Below, one piece after another: positions 49,208 through 57,521 of a DNA stretch of 64,000 bases (positions are counted from its first letter, which is position 1; every line of letters begins with the position of its first letter). The notes under the pieces are model-generated. The model had not been told where the DNA came from, did not search any database, and worked only from the letters and a program-made list of their open reading frames with translations. A program made the translations under genes and the position numbers. The stretch comes from Lachnospiraceae bacterium (GTDB lineage: Bacteria; Bacillota; Clostridia; Lachnospirales; Lachnospiraceae): NCBI GenBank assembly GCA_024690605.1, contig JAILOV010000016.1, forward strand, positions 32,045 to 96,044, given 5' to 3'.

Positions 49208-50944
49208 ATGCTTATGGAAACAGCAGACGGAGTCATCGGCGTGTTCCGGTTCGGGCAGGGGGTGCTGCTCGCGCTCCATATCGTGCTGCCCTTTGCGGCG
49301 ATCCTGCTGGGATGCCGCCATTATCTGCACATGCTGCAGCTTTCCTCCTATCAGTTTCAGGGATTTTTCCGCTACTTCAAAACACATAAGCCCTTTACGG
49401 TCTTCCATGCGGCCGCGTTTCTGCTGCTTCTGTGGGCGGCCTGCGCCGGCGGCGATCCGTTCATCCTGCGGATCCTGTGCGTTCTGGCGGTGTCGGTCTG
49501 GGGGATCGTGCTCTTTCGCCCGCGGCCCGCGAAAAAGAAGTTTGTGGTGACCCTGCGGGTAGGGCGGCTGATCGCCATCCTGGCCCTGCTCTGGCTCGTG
49601 TTTCTCCTGCTGACAGCAGCTGCGGGAAGCCGCGGAACCGGCGGCTGGGCCTTCCTGCATCCGTTCTTCCTGGCACTCCTGCCGCTTTTTGTCGCGCTGG
49701 CCAATCTGATCGCGCTTCCGGTGGAGAAGGCGGTGCGGCAGTGGTATATCGACGACGCGAAGCGGATGCTGCGGGAACATTCGGGACTCCGGATCATCGG
49801 CATCACGGGAAGCTTCGGCAAGACCAGCGTCAAGCATTATCTCACGACTATGCTAGCGGAACGCTACGCGGTGCTCATGACACCGGGCAGCTTCAACACG
49901 CCGATGGGCGTTGTGCGCACGATCCGTGAGCAGTTAAAGCCCACCCATGAGATCTTTGTGTGCGAGATGGGCGCACGGCACGTCGGGGACATCCGGGAGA
50001 TCTGCGACATCGTGCATCCGCATGACGGCGTGCTCACGGCCATCGGCGACCAGCATCTGGAGACCTTTCACACGAGGGAAAACATCATCCGCACGAAGCA
50101 TGAGCTTCTTGACGCGGTCGAGGAAGCCGCTTCCGGGAAAGCACCGCAGGACATGAGAATGGAGGGAGCAGCCTTCGAAGCGGATGCAAGGTATCTGAAA
50201 TTCATTAACGGCGATGACGAGATCATCGCCGCGAACAGAAAATACGCGGACGCGATCACCTATGGCCTGCAGGCGGGATGTGACTATCGCGGGGAGATCC
50301 TGTCGGTCGGCGTGCAGGGGACGACCTTCCGCGTGACGATGCCGGCCGCCGGGGCGGGGACATCCGGCGCGGACGCTGCCGCCGACGGCACGGAAACCGC
50401 GGAATTCACGATCCCGCTTGTCGGACAGCACAACGTGGTCAACGCGATCGGCGCGATCGCCGTCGCCCGCACGCTGGGCGTCCCGCTCAACAAGCTTAAG
50501 ATGGCGGCCAGGCGTCTGCAGCCCGCGGCCCACCGTCTGGAGATCAAAAAGGTCCCCTACGGAGCGATCCTGGATGACGCCTACAATTCCAATCCCGCGG
50601 GTGCGGAGGCGGCCCTGGGCGCACTGGCTGCGATCGCGCAGAACGACGGCGCGGAGCCGATGCTGAAGATCCTGGTCACCCCCGGCATGGTCGAGCTCGG
50701 GGAGAAACAGGCGGAGTATAACAAAGCCTTTGGCGCGCAGGCGGCAGCGGTCTGCGATTATATCCTGACCGTCGGGTGGACGAACAGTGACGCGATCCGC
50801 GAGGGTGCTCTGGGCGCGGGATTTTCGCAGGACAGGATTTTTATGTGCACGGCGCTCGCCGAGGCGATGACAAAGATGACGGCACTGGAAGCCGGCAGAA
50901 AGCGTGTGATCCTCATGGAGAACGATCTGCCGGACGATTATTGA
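49208..50944 (+). CDS. MurF-like Mur ligase with N-terminal membrane domain
   Basis: A 578-residue Mur ligase family protein resembling UDP-MurNAc-tripeptide:D-Ala-D-Ala ligase. Residues 1-175 hold about five membrane helices, which classical soluble MurF lacks. The ligase part has the ATP loop GITGSFGKTSVKHYL (about residue 198), CEMGARHVGDI, GDQHLETF, the central domain ending VGQHNVVNAIGAIAVA, and the C-terminal RLEIKKVPYGAILDDAYNSNP. AGAGGTAGGG precedes ATG 49208. It may be the cell's MurF or a paralogue for a membrane-bound precursor; no murE or ddl gene is nearby to decide. Confidence 0.88.
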   Translation: MLMETADGVIGVFRFGQGVLLALHIVLPFAAILLGCRHYLHMLQLSSYQFQGFFRYFKTHKPFTVFHAAAFLLLLWAACAGGDPFILRILCVLAVSVWGIVLFRPRPAKKKFVVTLRVGRLIAILALLWLVFLLLTAAAGSRGTGGWAFLHPFFLALLPLFVALANLIALPVEKAVRQWYIDDAKRMLREHSGLRIIGITGSFGKTSVKHYLTTMLAERYAVLMTPGSFNTPMGVVRTIREQLKPTHEIFVCEMGARHVGDIREICDIVHPHDGVLTAIGDQHLETFHTRENIIRTKHELLDAVEEAASGKAPQDMRMEGAAFEADARYLKFINGDDEIIAANRKYADAITYGLQAGCDYRGEILSVGVQGTTFRVTMPAAGAGTSGADAAADGTETAEFTIPLVGQHNVVNAIGAIAVARTLGVPLNKLKMAARRLQPAAHRLEIKKVPYGAILDDAYNSNPAGAEAALGALAAIAQNDGAEPMLKILVTPGMVELGEKQAEYNKAFGAQAAAVCDYILTVGWTNSDAIREGALGAGFSQDRIFMCTALAEAMTKMTALEAGRKRVILMENDLPDDY

Positions 50945-50962
50945 GAAAACGGGAGGACAGCC

Positions 50963-51475
50963 ATGGGACGCCGATCGGGAAGAGAGGACAGGAGCATCTA
51001 TCTGCAGTGCAGGGAGGAGGCCGGCATGACACGCGCGCAGGCGAGCGAGGCGCTGGAATTCATCTCCGAAAGCCGGCTGGAGAAGATCGAGACCGGTAAG
51101 ACGCCGGCGCAGCCTGAGGACATCCTTGCGATGGCAAGAGCCTACCGGCGCCCGGATCTCTGCAATCAGTACTGCGCGCACACCTGCCCGATCGGGGTCA
51201 AGACCGTTCCCGAGGTGAAGCCCAGGGGACTTTCCCAGATCGTCCTCGGCATGCTTGCCAATCTCAACGCGCTGGAAAAGGAAAAGGAACGGCTGATCGA
51301 GATCACGGAGGATGAGCGCATATCGGACGATGAATTGTCCGATTTTGTGCGGATCCAGTCGGAACTTGACCGGATCGCGCTGACCGTGGAATCTCTCCGG
51401 CTGTGGGTCAACCAGACCATCGCGCAGGGCGGGCTGGATGAGGAGAAGCTGGATCATCTGCGTGAAAAGGGCTGA
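50963..51475 (+). CDS. XRE-family regulator with a C-x3-C-x3-C motif
   Basis: A 170-residue DNA-binding protein. An XRE-type helix-turn-helix fills residues 10-65 (AGMTRAQASEAL, then ISESRLEKIETGK), followed by LCNQYCAHTCPIG, three cysteines spaced by three residues that could bind metal or a cluster, and a coiled-coil tail (about 100-150). GGGAGGACAG precedes ATG 50963. It ends the long operon that starts at ileS, 18 bases after the MurF-like gene. Target genes cannot be told from sequence. Confidence 0.85.
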   Translation: MGRRSGREDRSIYLQCREEAGMTRAQASEALEFISESRLEKIETGKTPAQPEDILAMARAYRRPDLCNQYCAHTCPIGVKTVPEVKPRGLSQIVLGMLANLNALEKEKERLIEITEDERISDDELSDFVRIQSELDRIALTVESLRLWVNQTIAQGGLDEEKLDHLREKG

Positions 51476-51574
51476 AAAGTCCGGATTCTGTCACAATGCA
51501 CAAAAAAATCCGCAAATCTGTCAATCTTTTGTTCAAAAAGTAAAAAATGTGCTTGTCGAAGTAAAATTTTTCCA

Positions 51575-51603
51575 TTCTCATTGCCGGTCTGTTCGTTTAT
51601 CAT
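51575..51603 (+). promoter_or_regulatory. Possible leaderless promoter for the lipoprotein gene
   Basis: TTCTCA (51575-51580), 17 bases, TATCAT (51598-51603), then 7 bases to ATG 51611. It lies in an A/T-rich gap (51476-51610) that holds no gene. Confidence 0.4.
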
Positions 51604-51610
51604 TCAGACT

Positions 51611-52189
51611 ATGGACGTTTTCGGGTTTCACAAATCAGCGGGATCAGAGAAGAGAAGAGCAGCCCGCGCGGTCATCATCGGGATTCTGTGTGTGCTTCTC
51701 CTCGGCGGATGCGGCGCGAAGACACAGCGATGGGCCTATATCCATGAACCCGATAAGGAGATCCTGTCCCTGTCCTCCGACGGCAAGGCCGTTTTCAAGG
51801 ATGTGAAATACACCTATACCAAGGATGACAGCAGGATCACCCTGACGGATGCGTCGGGAAACGCGGAGGACCACCGCTATTATATGGACGGCGACCAGAT
51901 GGTCTTCTACGAGCGTTCCGTCTACACGCTGGACGAAGGGACCGCGGGCGACGGGATCGTCGGTGTGTGGAAGAACGGCAAGAGTGAATATGAATTCACC
52001 GCAAAGGGAACCTTCAACGAGGACAACGCATTTTTCGGTCACTACGAAGTTGATGAACAGGCGGGGACCATTCAGTTCATGTATGACGCTCCGTTACAGG
52101 ACGCGCTTCTGTACTACGAACTGGACAGTGACGGAAAACAGCTCACGATCGATTATCCGTGGCCGATGATGGAGTGTCCGGCCAAATAA
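51611..52189 (+). CDS. Small lipoprotein of unknown function
   Basis: A 192-residue lipoprotein. The track starts at TTG 51581; I favour ATG 51611 because the sequence from there is a compact lipoprotein signal (RRAARAVIIGILCVLLLGGC) and no ribosome site supports the TTG. No Shine-Dalgarno precedes ATG 51611 either, matching a leaderless message. The mature part is beta-rich with repeated GKAVFKDVKYTYTKDDSRITL-like strands, similar in style to small DUF5640-like lipocalin domains. It is followed by the structured leader of the sugar transporter. Confidence 0.75.
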   Translation: MDVFGFHKSAGSEKRRAARAVIIGILCVLLLGGCGAKTQRWAYIHEPDKEILSLSSDGKAVFKDVKYTYTKDDSRITLTDASGNAEDHRYYMDGDQMVFYERSVYTLDEGTAGDGIVGVWKNGKSEYEFTAKGTFNEDNAFFGHYEVDEQAGTIQFMYDAPLQDALLYYELDSDGKQLTIDYPWPMMECPAK

Positions 52190-52198
52190 CAGGATCAA

Positions 52199-52349
52199 AA
52201 GCGGGAAACCGCTTGCGATAAAGACGGCAGACTGCCGTCGGAAACCAATATCTGGGGCGTGCTTCACAAAGCACAGCGATCCGCGGCGAGCCCGGATCGT
52301 GACACCGGAAGGCGGAACGTAAGATCCGCCCATGGCCCCGCAACAAGTG
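52199..52349 (+). ncRNA. Structured 5' leader of the sugar importer, candidate riboswitch-like RNA
   Basis: The 179-base gap before the binding-protein gene folds as at least five separate hairpins: AAGCGG-GAAA-CCGCTT (52199-52214, a GNRA loop), GACGGC/GCCGTC (52223-52239), GTGCTT-CACA-AAGCAC (52259-52274), CGATCCG/CGGATCG (52277-52299), and GGCGGA/TCCGCC (52311-52330). CATGGCCCCGCAAC follows the last. The block GGAA, GGCGGA stem, then GGCCCCGCAAC resembles the conserved core of a cobalamin riboswitch. The remaining elements of that class are absent, with only about 25 bases left before ATG 52369, so I do not call it one. No -35/-10 pair is evident inside. The identity of any ligand is unknown. 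Confidence 0.4.
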
Positions 52350-52368
52350 CTCGTCATGGAGGAACATT

Positions 52369-53745
52369 ATGAAGAAACGTTTGGTTTCAGTGTTACTGGC
52401 CGGCGTCATGGCTCTTTCGCTCGCGGCTTGCGGCGAGAGCACGGCACCTGCCGACACGACCGCCCCTGCGACGGAGGCTCCTGCGGCTGAGGAGAAGAAG
52501 GAAGAGGCTCCCGCTGCCGAGGAGAAGAAGGAAGAGGCTCCTGCGGCCGACGCGACCGCGGATGCCGGCGAGGCACTCACGCTCAACATGTGGTGCATCG
52601 CGACGGAGAGCGATTCCAACCGTCATTCCTATGAGGAAGCGATCAAGGAGATGGCAGCGAATCATCCCGAGATCACCCTGAACTGGGAAGCTTTCGAGAA
52701 CCAGTCCTACAAGACCAAGATCAAGGCTGCGGTTTCCGCGAACGAGATGCCTGACATCTTCTTCACCTGGTCCTGCGCGTTCCTCGGCGATTTTGTCGAT
52801 GCGGGCAAGGTCTACTGCCTGGACGACGCTTACAAGAACTATGCAAGCGAGCTTCCGGAAGTCATGATGGGCAACTCCACCTATGGCGGCAAGCACTACG
52901 GCGTTCCGCTGACCATGAACATCGTCGGCCTGTTCGCCAACATGGATCTGCTCAAGGAAGCCGGCTATGACGAGATCCCCGGCACCTATGAGGAGTTCAT
53001 CAAGTGCTGCGATGCCCTGAAGGCAAAGAACATCATTCCGTTCGGCTGCGCGGGCAAAGAGACCTGGTGCGTTACCGAGTACCTTGAGTCCGTCATCGAG
53101 AAGAGTGTCGGCGCGGATGCGCTCAATGACATCTTCCTTGGCAGAGCGACCTGGGACAACGCCGATGTCGGCGCTGCGGTCGATGAGTTCCAGAAGCTCG
53201 TCACCAACGGCTACTTTGATCCCTCCGGCGCTGGTCTGACCAACGACGAAGTGAAGGCCAACTTCATGGCCGGCAAGTATGCGTTCTACATGAACGGCAC
53301 GTGGAACTGCGCGGACTTCGCGGCAAACGCTGACTTCAAGGACAAGGTCAAGGTCAGTGAGTTCCCGGTCATCAACGCTGACAAGGCTAAGCTCGGCCAG
53401 CTCATTGGCGGGCCTTCCGACACGCTCGCGGTTGCGGCTTCTTCTCCGAATGCTGAGAAGGCTGCGGACTACACCTTCGAGCTTGGTAAGCTCATCTGCC
53501 ACTACGGCTATCTGGACGGCTGCGGCCTTCCGGCCTGGACGCCTTACGGCGACACGAGCACGATCAACCCGCTGACGCAGGCTGTTTCCGAGATCTGCGC
53601 GAAGGCTGATTCCTATGTGCTCTTCGGTGACACGGCTATGTCTGCTGACGATGCCAACACCTATCTGTCCTATGTTGATCAGGTGTACGGCTGCCAGGTT
53701 GACGGCACGAAGTTCATCCAGGGTCTTGCGAAAGATATCCGCTGA
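52369..53745 (+). CDS. Sugar ABC transporter substrate-binding lipoprotein
   Basis: A 458-residue family 1 extracellular solute-binding lipoprotein. The signal ends in the lipobox SLAAC, followed by an Ala/Glu/Lys/Pro linker (about residues 24-65). The binding fold begins with TLNMWCIATESDSNRHSYEEAIKEM and includes the typical MPDIFFTWS and NGTWNCADF. GGAGGAAC precedes ATG 52369. It precedes two MalF/MalG-type permeases, separated by a terminator hairpin that should make binding protein more abundant than the membrane parts. No ATPase gene is present, so a shared MsmK-like ATPase is expected elsewhere. The sugar is unknown. Confidence 0.95.
   Translation: MKKRLVSVLLAGVMALSLAACGESTAPADTTAPATEAPAAEEKKEEAPAAEEKKEEAPAADATADAGEALTLNMWCIATESDSNRHSYEEAIKEMAANHPEITLNWEAFENQSYKTKIKAAVSANEMPDIFFTWSCAFLGDFVDAGKVYCLDDAYKNYASELPEVMMGNSTYGGKHYGVPLTMNIVGLFANMDLLKEAGYDEIPGTYEEFIKCCDALKAKNIIPFGCAGKETWCVTEYLESVIEKSVGADALNDIFLGRATWDNADVGAAVDEFQKLVTNGYFDPSGAGLTNDEVKANFMAGKYAFYMNGTWNCADFAANADFKDKVKVSEFPVINADKAKLGQLIGGPSDTLAVAASSPNAEKAADYTFELGKLICHYGYLDGCGLPAWTPYGDTSTINPLTQAVSEICAKADSYVLFGDTAMSADDANTYLSYVDQVYGCQVDGTKFIQGLAKDIR
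52489..52548 (+). repeat. Two 30-base tandem repeats in the linker
   Basis: Two tandem copies beginning GAGGAGAAGAAGGAAGAGGC encode EEKKEEAPAA twice in the flexible linker of the binding protein. They differ only at wobble bases. Confidence 0.9.
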
Positions 53746-53759
53746 TCACACATTCATTT

Positions 53760-53794
53760 CCCTCTGCCTCCTTCACCGGGGGCAGAGGGTTTTT
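53760..53794 (+). terminator. Intra-operon attenuating terminator
   Basis: A 9-bp stem CCCTCTGCC/GGCAGAGGG (53760-53768 and 53781-53789) followed by TTTTTC, between the binding-protein gene and the first permease. It should reduce, not abolish, permease transcription. Confidence 0.85.
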
Positions 53795-53810
53795 CAGGAA
53801 GGTTAATCCT

Positions 53811-54734
53811 ATGGCTGGTCAAACAAGTGTATCGGATCTGAAAAAACAGCGCAGAAGAAGAGATGTTGTTCAGGGGATCAATATCTTCCTCTTCCTTCTT
53901 CCGGGTCTGCTTCTCTTTGTGAGCATCCTGATCGCACCGATCGCCGTTTCCGTCTACAGGAGCATGTATGACTGGAACGGTTTTTCCGAGGGGACCTTTA
54001 TTGGTCTGGAAAACTACAAGGAGCTGTTCACCAACGGCTCGATCAAGTTCATGGTCTCCCTCAAGAATTCGCTTATTCTTGCCGCCTTTTCCGTTTTCGT
54101 CCAGCTGCCGATGTCTCTGGGACTCGCGCTGATCCTGGGAAGAAAACCGAAGGGCGAGCGCTTTTATCTGACGGTCTTTTTCATGCCGGTTCTGATCTCG
54201 ACGGTGGTCATCGGTCAGCTTTGGCTCAAGATCTACAATCCGGATTACGGCCTGCTCAACACACTGCTCGGCGTGCTGCATCTCGACAGCTGGAAGCATG
54301 TGTGGGTCGGTGAGGTCAAGACGGCGCTGGGCAGTATCATCGTGCCTACCATCTGGCAGTATGTCGGCTATCACATGCTGCTCATGTACGCCGGTGTCAA
54401 GGGCGTGTCCCCCGACCTCCGGGAAGCGGCCATGCTGGACGGTGCGACAGCCGGACAGGTCGACCGCTATATCGTCATTCCGATCATCAAACCCATCATC
54501 CGTGTGAGCGTGATCTTTGCCGTCACCGGATCTCTGAAGACCTATGACCTTGTCCGCATCCTGACGGAGGGCGGCCCGTTCCAGACGACGGAGGTTCCGA
54601 GCACCCTGCTCGAGAACATGCTGTTCCTGCGGAACCGGTACGGCATGGGCAGCACGATCTCGGTCATGCTGATCATCCTGTGCTTCGCATTCGCACTGTT
54701 GATCACTGCGGCATTCAAGGAAAAGGAAACCTGA
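53811..54734 (+). CDS. Sugar ABC transporter permease (MalF/UgpA type)
   Basis: A 307-residue integral membrane protein with six membrane helices. The cytoplasmic EAA loop that docks the ATPase reads EAAMLDGATAGQVDRYIVIPIIKP near residue 204. AGGAAGG precedes ATG 53811. With its partner it forms the translocation pore for the sugar delivered by the upstream lipoprotein. Confidence 0.95.
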   Translation: MAGQTSVSDLKKQRRRRDVVQGINIFLFLLPGLLLFVSILIAPIAVSVYRSMYDWNGFSEGTFIGLENYKELFTNGSIKFMVSLKNSLILAAFSVFVQLPMSLGLALILGRKPKGERFYLTVFFMPVLISTVVIGQLWLKIYNPDYGLLNTLLGVLHLDSWKHVWVGEVKTALGSIIVPTIWQYVGYHMLLMYAGVKGVSPDLREAAMLDGATAGQVDRYIVIPIIKPIIRVSVIFAVTGSLKTYDLVRILTEGGPFQTTEVPSTLLENMLFLRNRYGMGSTISVMLIILCFAFALLITAAFKEKET

Positions 54735-54735
54735 G

Positions 54736-55620
54736 ATGAAAGAGATAAAACAATCCAAGGCGATGAAGTTTGACACGACCTATGTGCCCAAGGGGTCAAA
54801 CCCCGTCGCGAAGACGATCATCTATATCCTGCTGATCATCTGGTCGGTGATCAATATCTTCCCGATCTACTTCATGTTCACCTTCTCGTTAAAGTCCAAC
54901 GAGGAGATCTTCGGACTCAATGTCGCGGGACTGCCGAGAGACTGGCTGTGGTCGAACTACGCCTCCGCCATGGGCACCGGCAATATGGGTCTGTATTTCG
55001 TGAACAGCATCCTCGTGACCGGCGCGTCGATCGCCATTTCCCTCATCGCTGCCCTGATGGCTACCTATGCGATCACGCGCATCAAGTGGAGAGGAAGCAA
55101 GCTGACCAACGCGTTCTTCATGCTGGGACTCACGATCCCGATCCAGGCGTCCATCGTGCCGGTCTATGTCGTGCTTTCCAAGCTTCACTGGCTCAACAAG
55201 TACAGCACGCTGATCGTGCCCTACTCCGCGTTCGCGCTGTCGATGGCGATCCTGATCTGCACCGGTTTCATGGTGGAGATCCCCTATGATCTCGACGAGG
55301 CGGCCCGCATCGACGGCTGCGGCCTGTGGCGCACGTTCTTCAAGATCATCCTGCCGCTCATGAAGCCGGCGTATTCGACGATCGGTGTTTACTCCTATCT
55401 GCAGTGCTGGAATGAGTTCATGTTTGCCAACGTGTTCATCAGCGATTCCCAGCACCGCACGCTGCCTGTGGGTATCAAGGCCCTCTCCGGCCAGCACACG
55501 ACGGACTGGGGACCGATCGGCGCGGCACTGGTCATCGCCACTTTCCCGACCCTGATCATCTATATCATTCTGTGCAAGAGGATCCAGGAGAGCTTTATCG
55601 CCGGTGCCGTCAAGGGGTGA
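54736..55620 (+). CDS. Sugar ABC transporter permease (MalG/UgpE type)
   Basis: A 294-residue permease with six membrane helices and the EAA-loop DEAARIDGCGLWRTFFKIILPLMKP near residue 190. It starts one base after its partner and ends 29 bases before a strong terminator. The N-terminal MalG-type opening (IIYILLIIWSVINIFPIYFMFTFSLK) and the C-terminal QESFIAGAVKG are typical. Confidence 0.95.
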   Translation: MKEIKQSKAMKFDTTYVPKGSNPVAKTIIYILLIIWSVINIFPIYFMFTFSLKSNEEIFGLNVAGLPRDWLWSNYASAMGTGNMGLYFVNSILVTGASIAISLIAALMATYAITRIKWRGSKLTNAFFMLGLTIPIQASIVPVYVVLSKLHWLNKYSTLIVPYSAFALSMAILICTGFMVEIPYDLDEAARIDGCGLWRTFFKIILPLMKPAYSTIGVYSYLQCWNEFMFANVFISDSQHRTLPVGIKALSGQHTTDWGPIGAALVIATFPTLIIYIILCKRIQESFIAGAVKG

Positions 55621-55649
55621 CCCACCGTTCACAACAGGATCATGAAGAG

Positions 55650-55676
55650 ACCGGCGCCCGCGGGCGCCGGTTTTTG
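55650..55676 (+). terminator. Terminator of the sugar importer operon
   Basis: A very G+C-rich stem, ACCGGCGCC paired with GGCGCCGGT (55650-55671), followed by a T-run (TTTTTGTT). Confidence 0.85.
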
Positions 55677-55711
55677 TTACCCTGCGGGCATCGGAGAGGG
55701 ATCGGCGGAGA

Positions 55712-55740
55712 TTGGCAGGAGCGGCAAAACGTGGTATGCT
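55712..55740 (+). promoter_or_regulatory. Promoter of the YesM/YesN genes, nearly leaderless
   Basis: TTGGCA (55712-55717), 17 bases, TATGCT (55735-55740), with only 9 bases before ATG 55750. The start region holds at most a TTAGG as a ribosome site. Confidence 0.55.
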
Positions 55741-55749
55741 TATTAGGTT

Positions 55750-57519
55750 ATGCAGACCGAAGCAAACGCAAAAGATCACCCGGACAGGAAGAAGCGGGGG
55801 CGCTCACTTTCCGTTGCCTTAAAGAAGATCATCCTGCTGATCGTCCTGCTCATCCTGCTGTCCTTTCTGATCTCGGTCTATCTGGTCACCGGGAGTGAGC
55901 GCACCAGGACCTCCATGCAGGAGTCGGAAAACGTGCTGATGACGCTCTCGAGCAATATCGCCTCCAACATCCGCAGTTACGCGGAGCTCTCGCGGCTCAT
56001 CATGACGGATGAGCGGCTGGTTGACTTTCTCCGGGCGGAGGCCTCGACGGTGGATATGGGACGCATCAACGATGCGCGATACGCCGTCATGGACATTCTC
56101 AACGTGACGGAGGGTGTGGATTCCGTGATGATCTTCCGCGAGGATCTGATCATGTTTTCCACCAAGCGGTTCTCCTATCAGTTCGATCTGGAGAGGCTGA
56201 GCGGCGAGGAGTGGAAAGCGGATATCCTGGATGCCATGGGAGGCGCCGTCGTCTCGCTCAACCGGAACGGCGTTGCCAAAAAGCCGGACGATACGCCTGT
56301 GGTAACGGTCGGCAGAGCGATCTATGATCTCAACACGCAGAAGCGGACGGGGATCCTGCTGCTCAACATCTCGCCGGTGGTCTATGACCGGATGCTCGGC
56401 CAGCTGCGATACAGCAACATCTGCATCCTGGGGGAGGACGGAACCTTTCTTGCGGGAAACAGGGACTATGCGTCATGGTTTGATCCTGCGTTCCTGACGA
56501 ACACGGTCCGGCACATGGAGGTGCAGGTTGACGGCAAGCGCATGCTCCTGTCCGGCTGCAGGGTGAACGGCATGCCCATCATGATCCTCAGGCTGACCGG
56601 CTATGGGACCGGCGGGATCCCCTACGGGTTCATCTATGTGCTGCTGATCCTGCTGTTCATCTTCCTGGTGGCGTTCTTCTGGGTGGGCACCTTTGTCACA
56701 AAGAACATCACGCGCCCGGTCTTTGAACTGTCCGCTTGGATGGACCGCAACAAGCAGTCCGGTGATCTGAAAAAGATCGACATGAACATCCCCTACAGCG
56801 AGCTGGATATGCTGAAGGGTGACTACAACGACATGATCGATCATGTGAACGAACTGATCGAGACGAACATAGAAAAGGAGAAGACCGTACAGCGCGCGGA
56901 GATGCGCGTGCTGCAGGAGCAGATCAAGCCGCACTTTCTCTACAATTCCATCGAGACCATCGGGGCGCTGGCGCTGGAAGCCGGCGCGGAAAATGTCTAT
57001 GACGCGCTGGAAACGATGGGAAGTTTTTACCGGAATTTCTTAAGCAAGGGGAACCGGGAGATCCGTCTCAAGCAGGAGATCCGCATCGTTAAAGACTACC
57101 TGTCCCTGCAGAAACTGCGTTACGGGGACATTTTAGAGGATATCTACGATATCCCCGAGGACACCAAAGAATATGTGGTGCCCAAGCTGATCCTGCAGCC
57201 GCTCGTGGAAAACAGCATCTACCACGGGATCCGGCTGAAGGGGGAAAAGGGGATCATCAAGATCTCCGCGATAAAGGCGGACGATGCGCTGTATCTCACC
57301 GTGCGGGACACCGGCGTCGGCATGTCCGCGGAACAGATCGAGCGCGTGCTGAACACCGACAGGACAAACGCGGAGGAGCAGGACAGGGGGAGCTTCGGTC
57401 TCTGGGGGACCATTGAGAGGATCAGGATGTACTGCGGCCGTCAGGATGTGGCGAGCATCGAGAGTGTTCCCGGAGAGTTCACGGAGATCCGGCTGATGAT
57501 CACAAGGAGCGGAGTGTAG
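55750..57519 (+). CDS. YesM-type sensor histidine kinase
   Basis: A 589-residue membrane kinase of the group that usually controls sugar importers. It has a basic N-terminus, one membrane helix (about residues 23-46), an outer Cache-like sensor (about 50-290), a second membrane helix (about 295-318), a HAMP linker, the His_kinase domain with EQIKPHFLYNSIETIG (His about 396), and an HATPase_c domain (LILQPLVENSIYHG, DTGVGMSAEQ). No later methionine could serve as the start without removing the first membrane helix. It lies just after the sugar importer and just before its response regulator, so it probably senses the imported sugar or its binding protein. Confidence 0.95.
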   Translation: MQTEANAKDHPDRKKRGRSLSVALKKIILLIVLLILLSFLISVYLVTGSERTRTSMQESENVLMTLSSNIASNIRSYAELSRLIMTDERLVDFLRAEASTVDMGRINDARYAVMDILNVTEGVDSVMIFREDLIMFSTKRFSYQFDLERLSGEEWKADILDAMGGAVVSLNRNGVAKKPDDTPVVTVGRAIYDLNTQKRTGILLLNISPVVYDRMLGQLRYSNICILGEDGTFLAGNRDYASWFDPAFLTNTVRHMEVQVDGKRMLLSGCRVNGMPIMILRLTGYGTGGIPYGFIYVLLILLFIFLVAFFWVGTFVTKNITRPVFELSAWMDRNKQSGDLKKIDMNIPYSELDMLKGDYNDMIDHVNELIETNIEKEKTVQRAEMRVLQEQIKPHFLYNSIETIGALALEAGAENVYDALETMGSFYRNFLSKGNREIRLKQEIRIVKDYLSLQKLRYGDILEDIYDIPEDTKEYVVPKLILQPLVENSIYHGIRLKGEKGIIKISAIKADDALYLTVRDTGVGMSAEQIERVLNTDRTNAEEQDRGSFGLWGTIERIRMYCGRQDVASIESVPGEFTEIRLMITRSGV

Positions 57520-57521
57520 AA

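Noticed and set aside
52190-52368. Complete cobalamin riboswitch
   Set aside because: Only the GGAA/stem/CCCCGCAAC core is similar. The required downstream elements cannot fit into the 25 bases left before the start codon.
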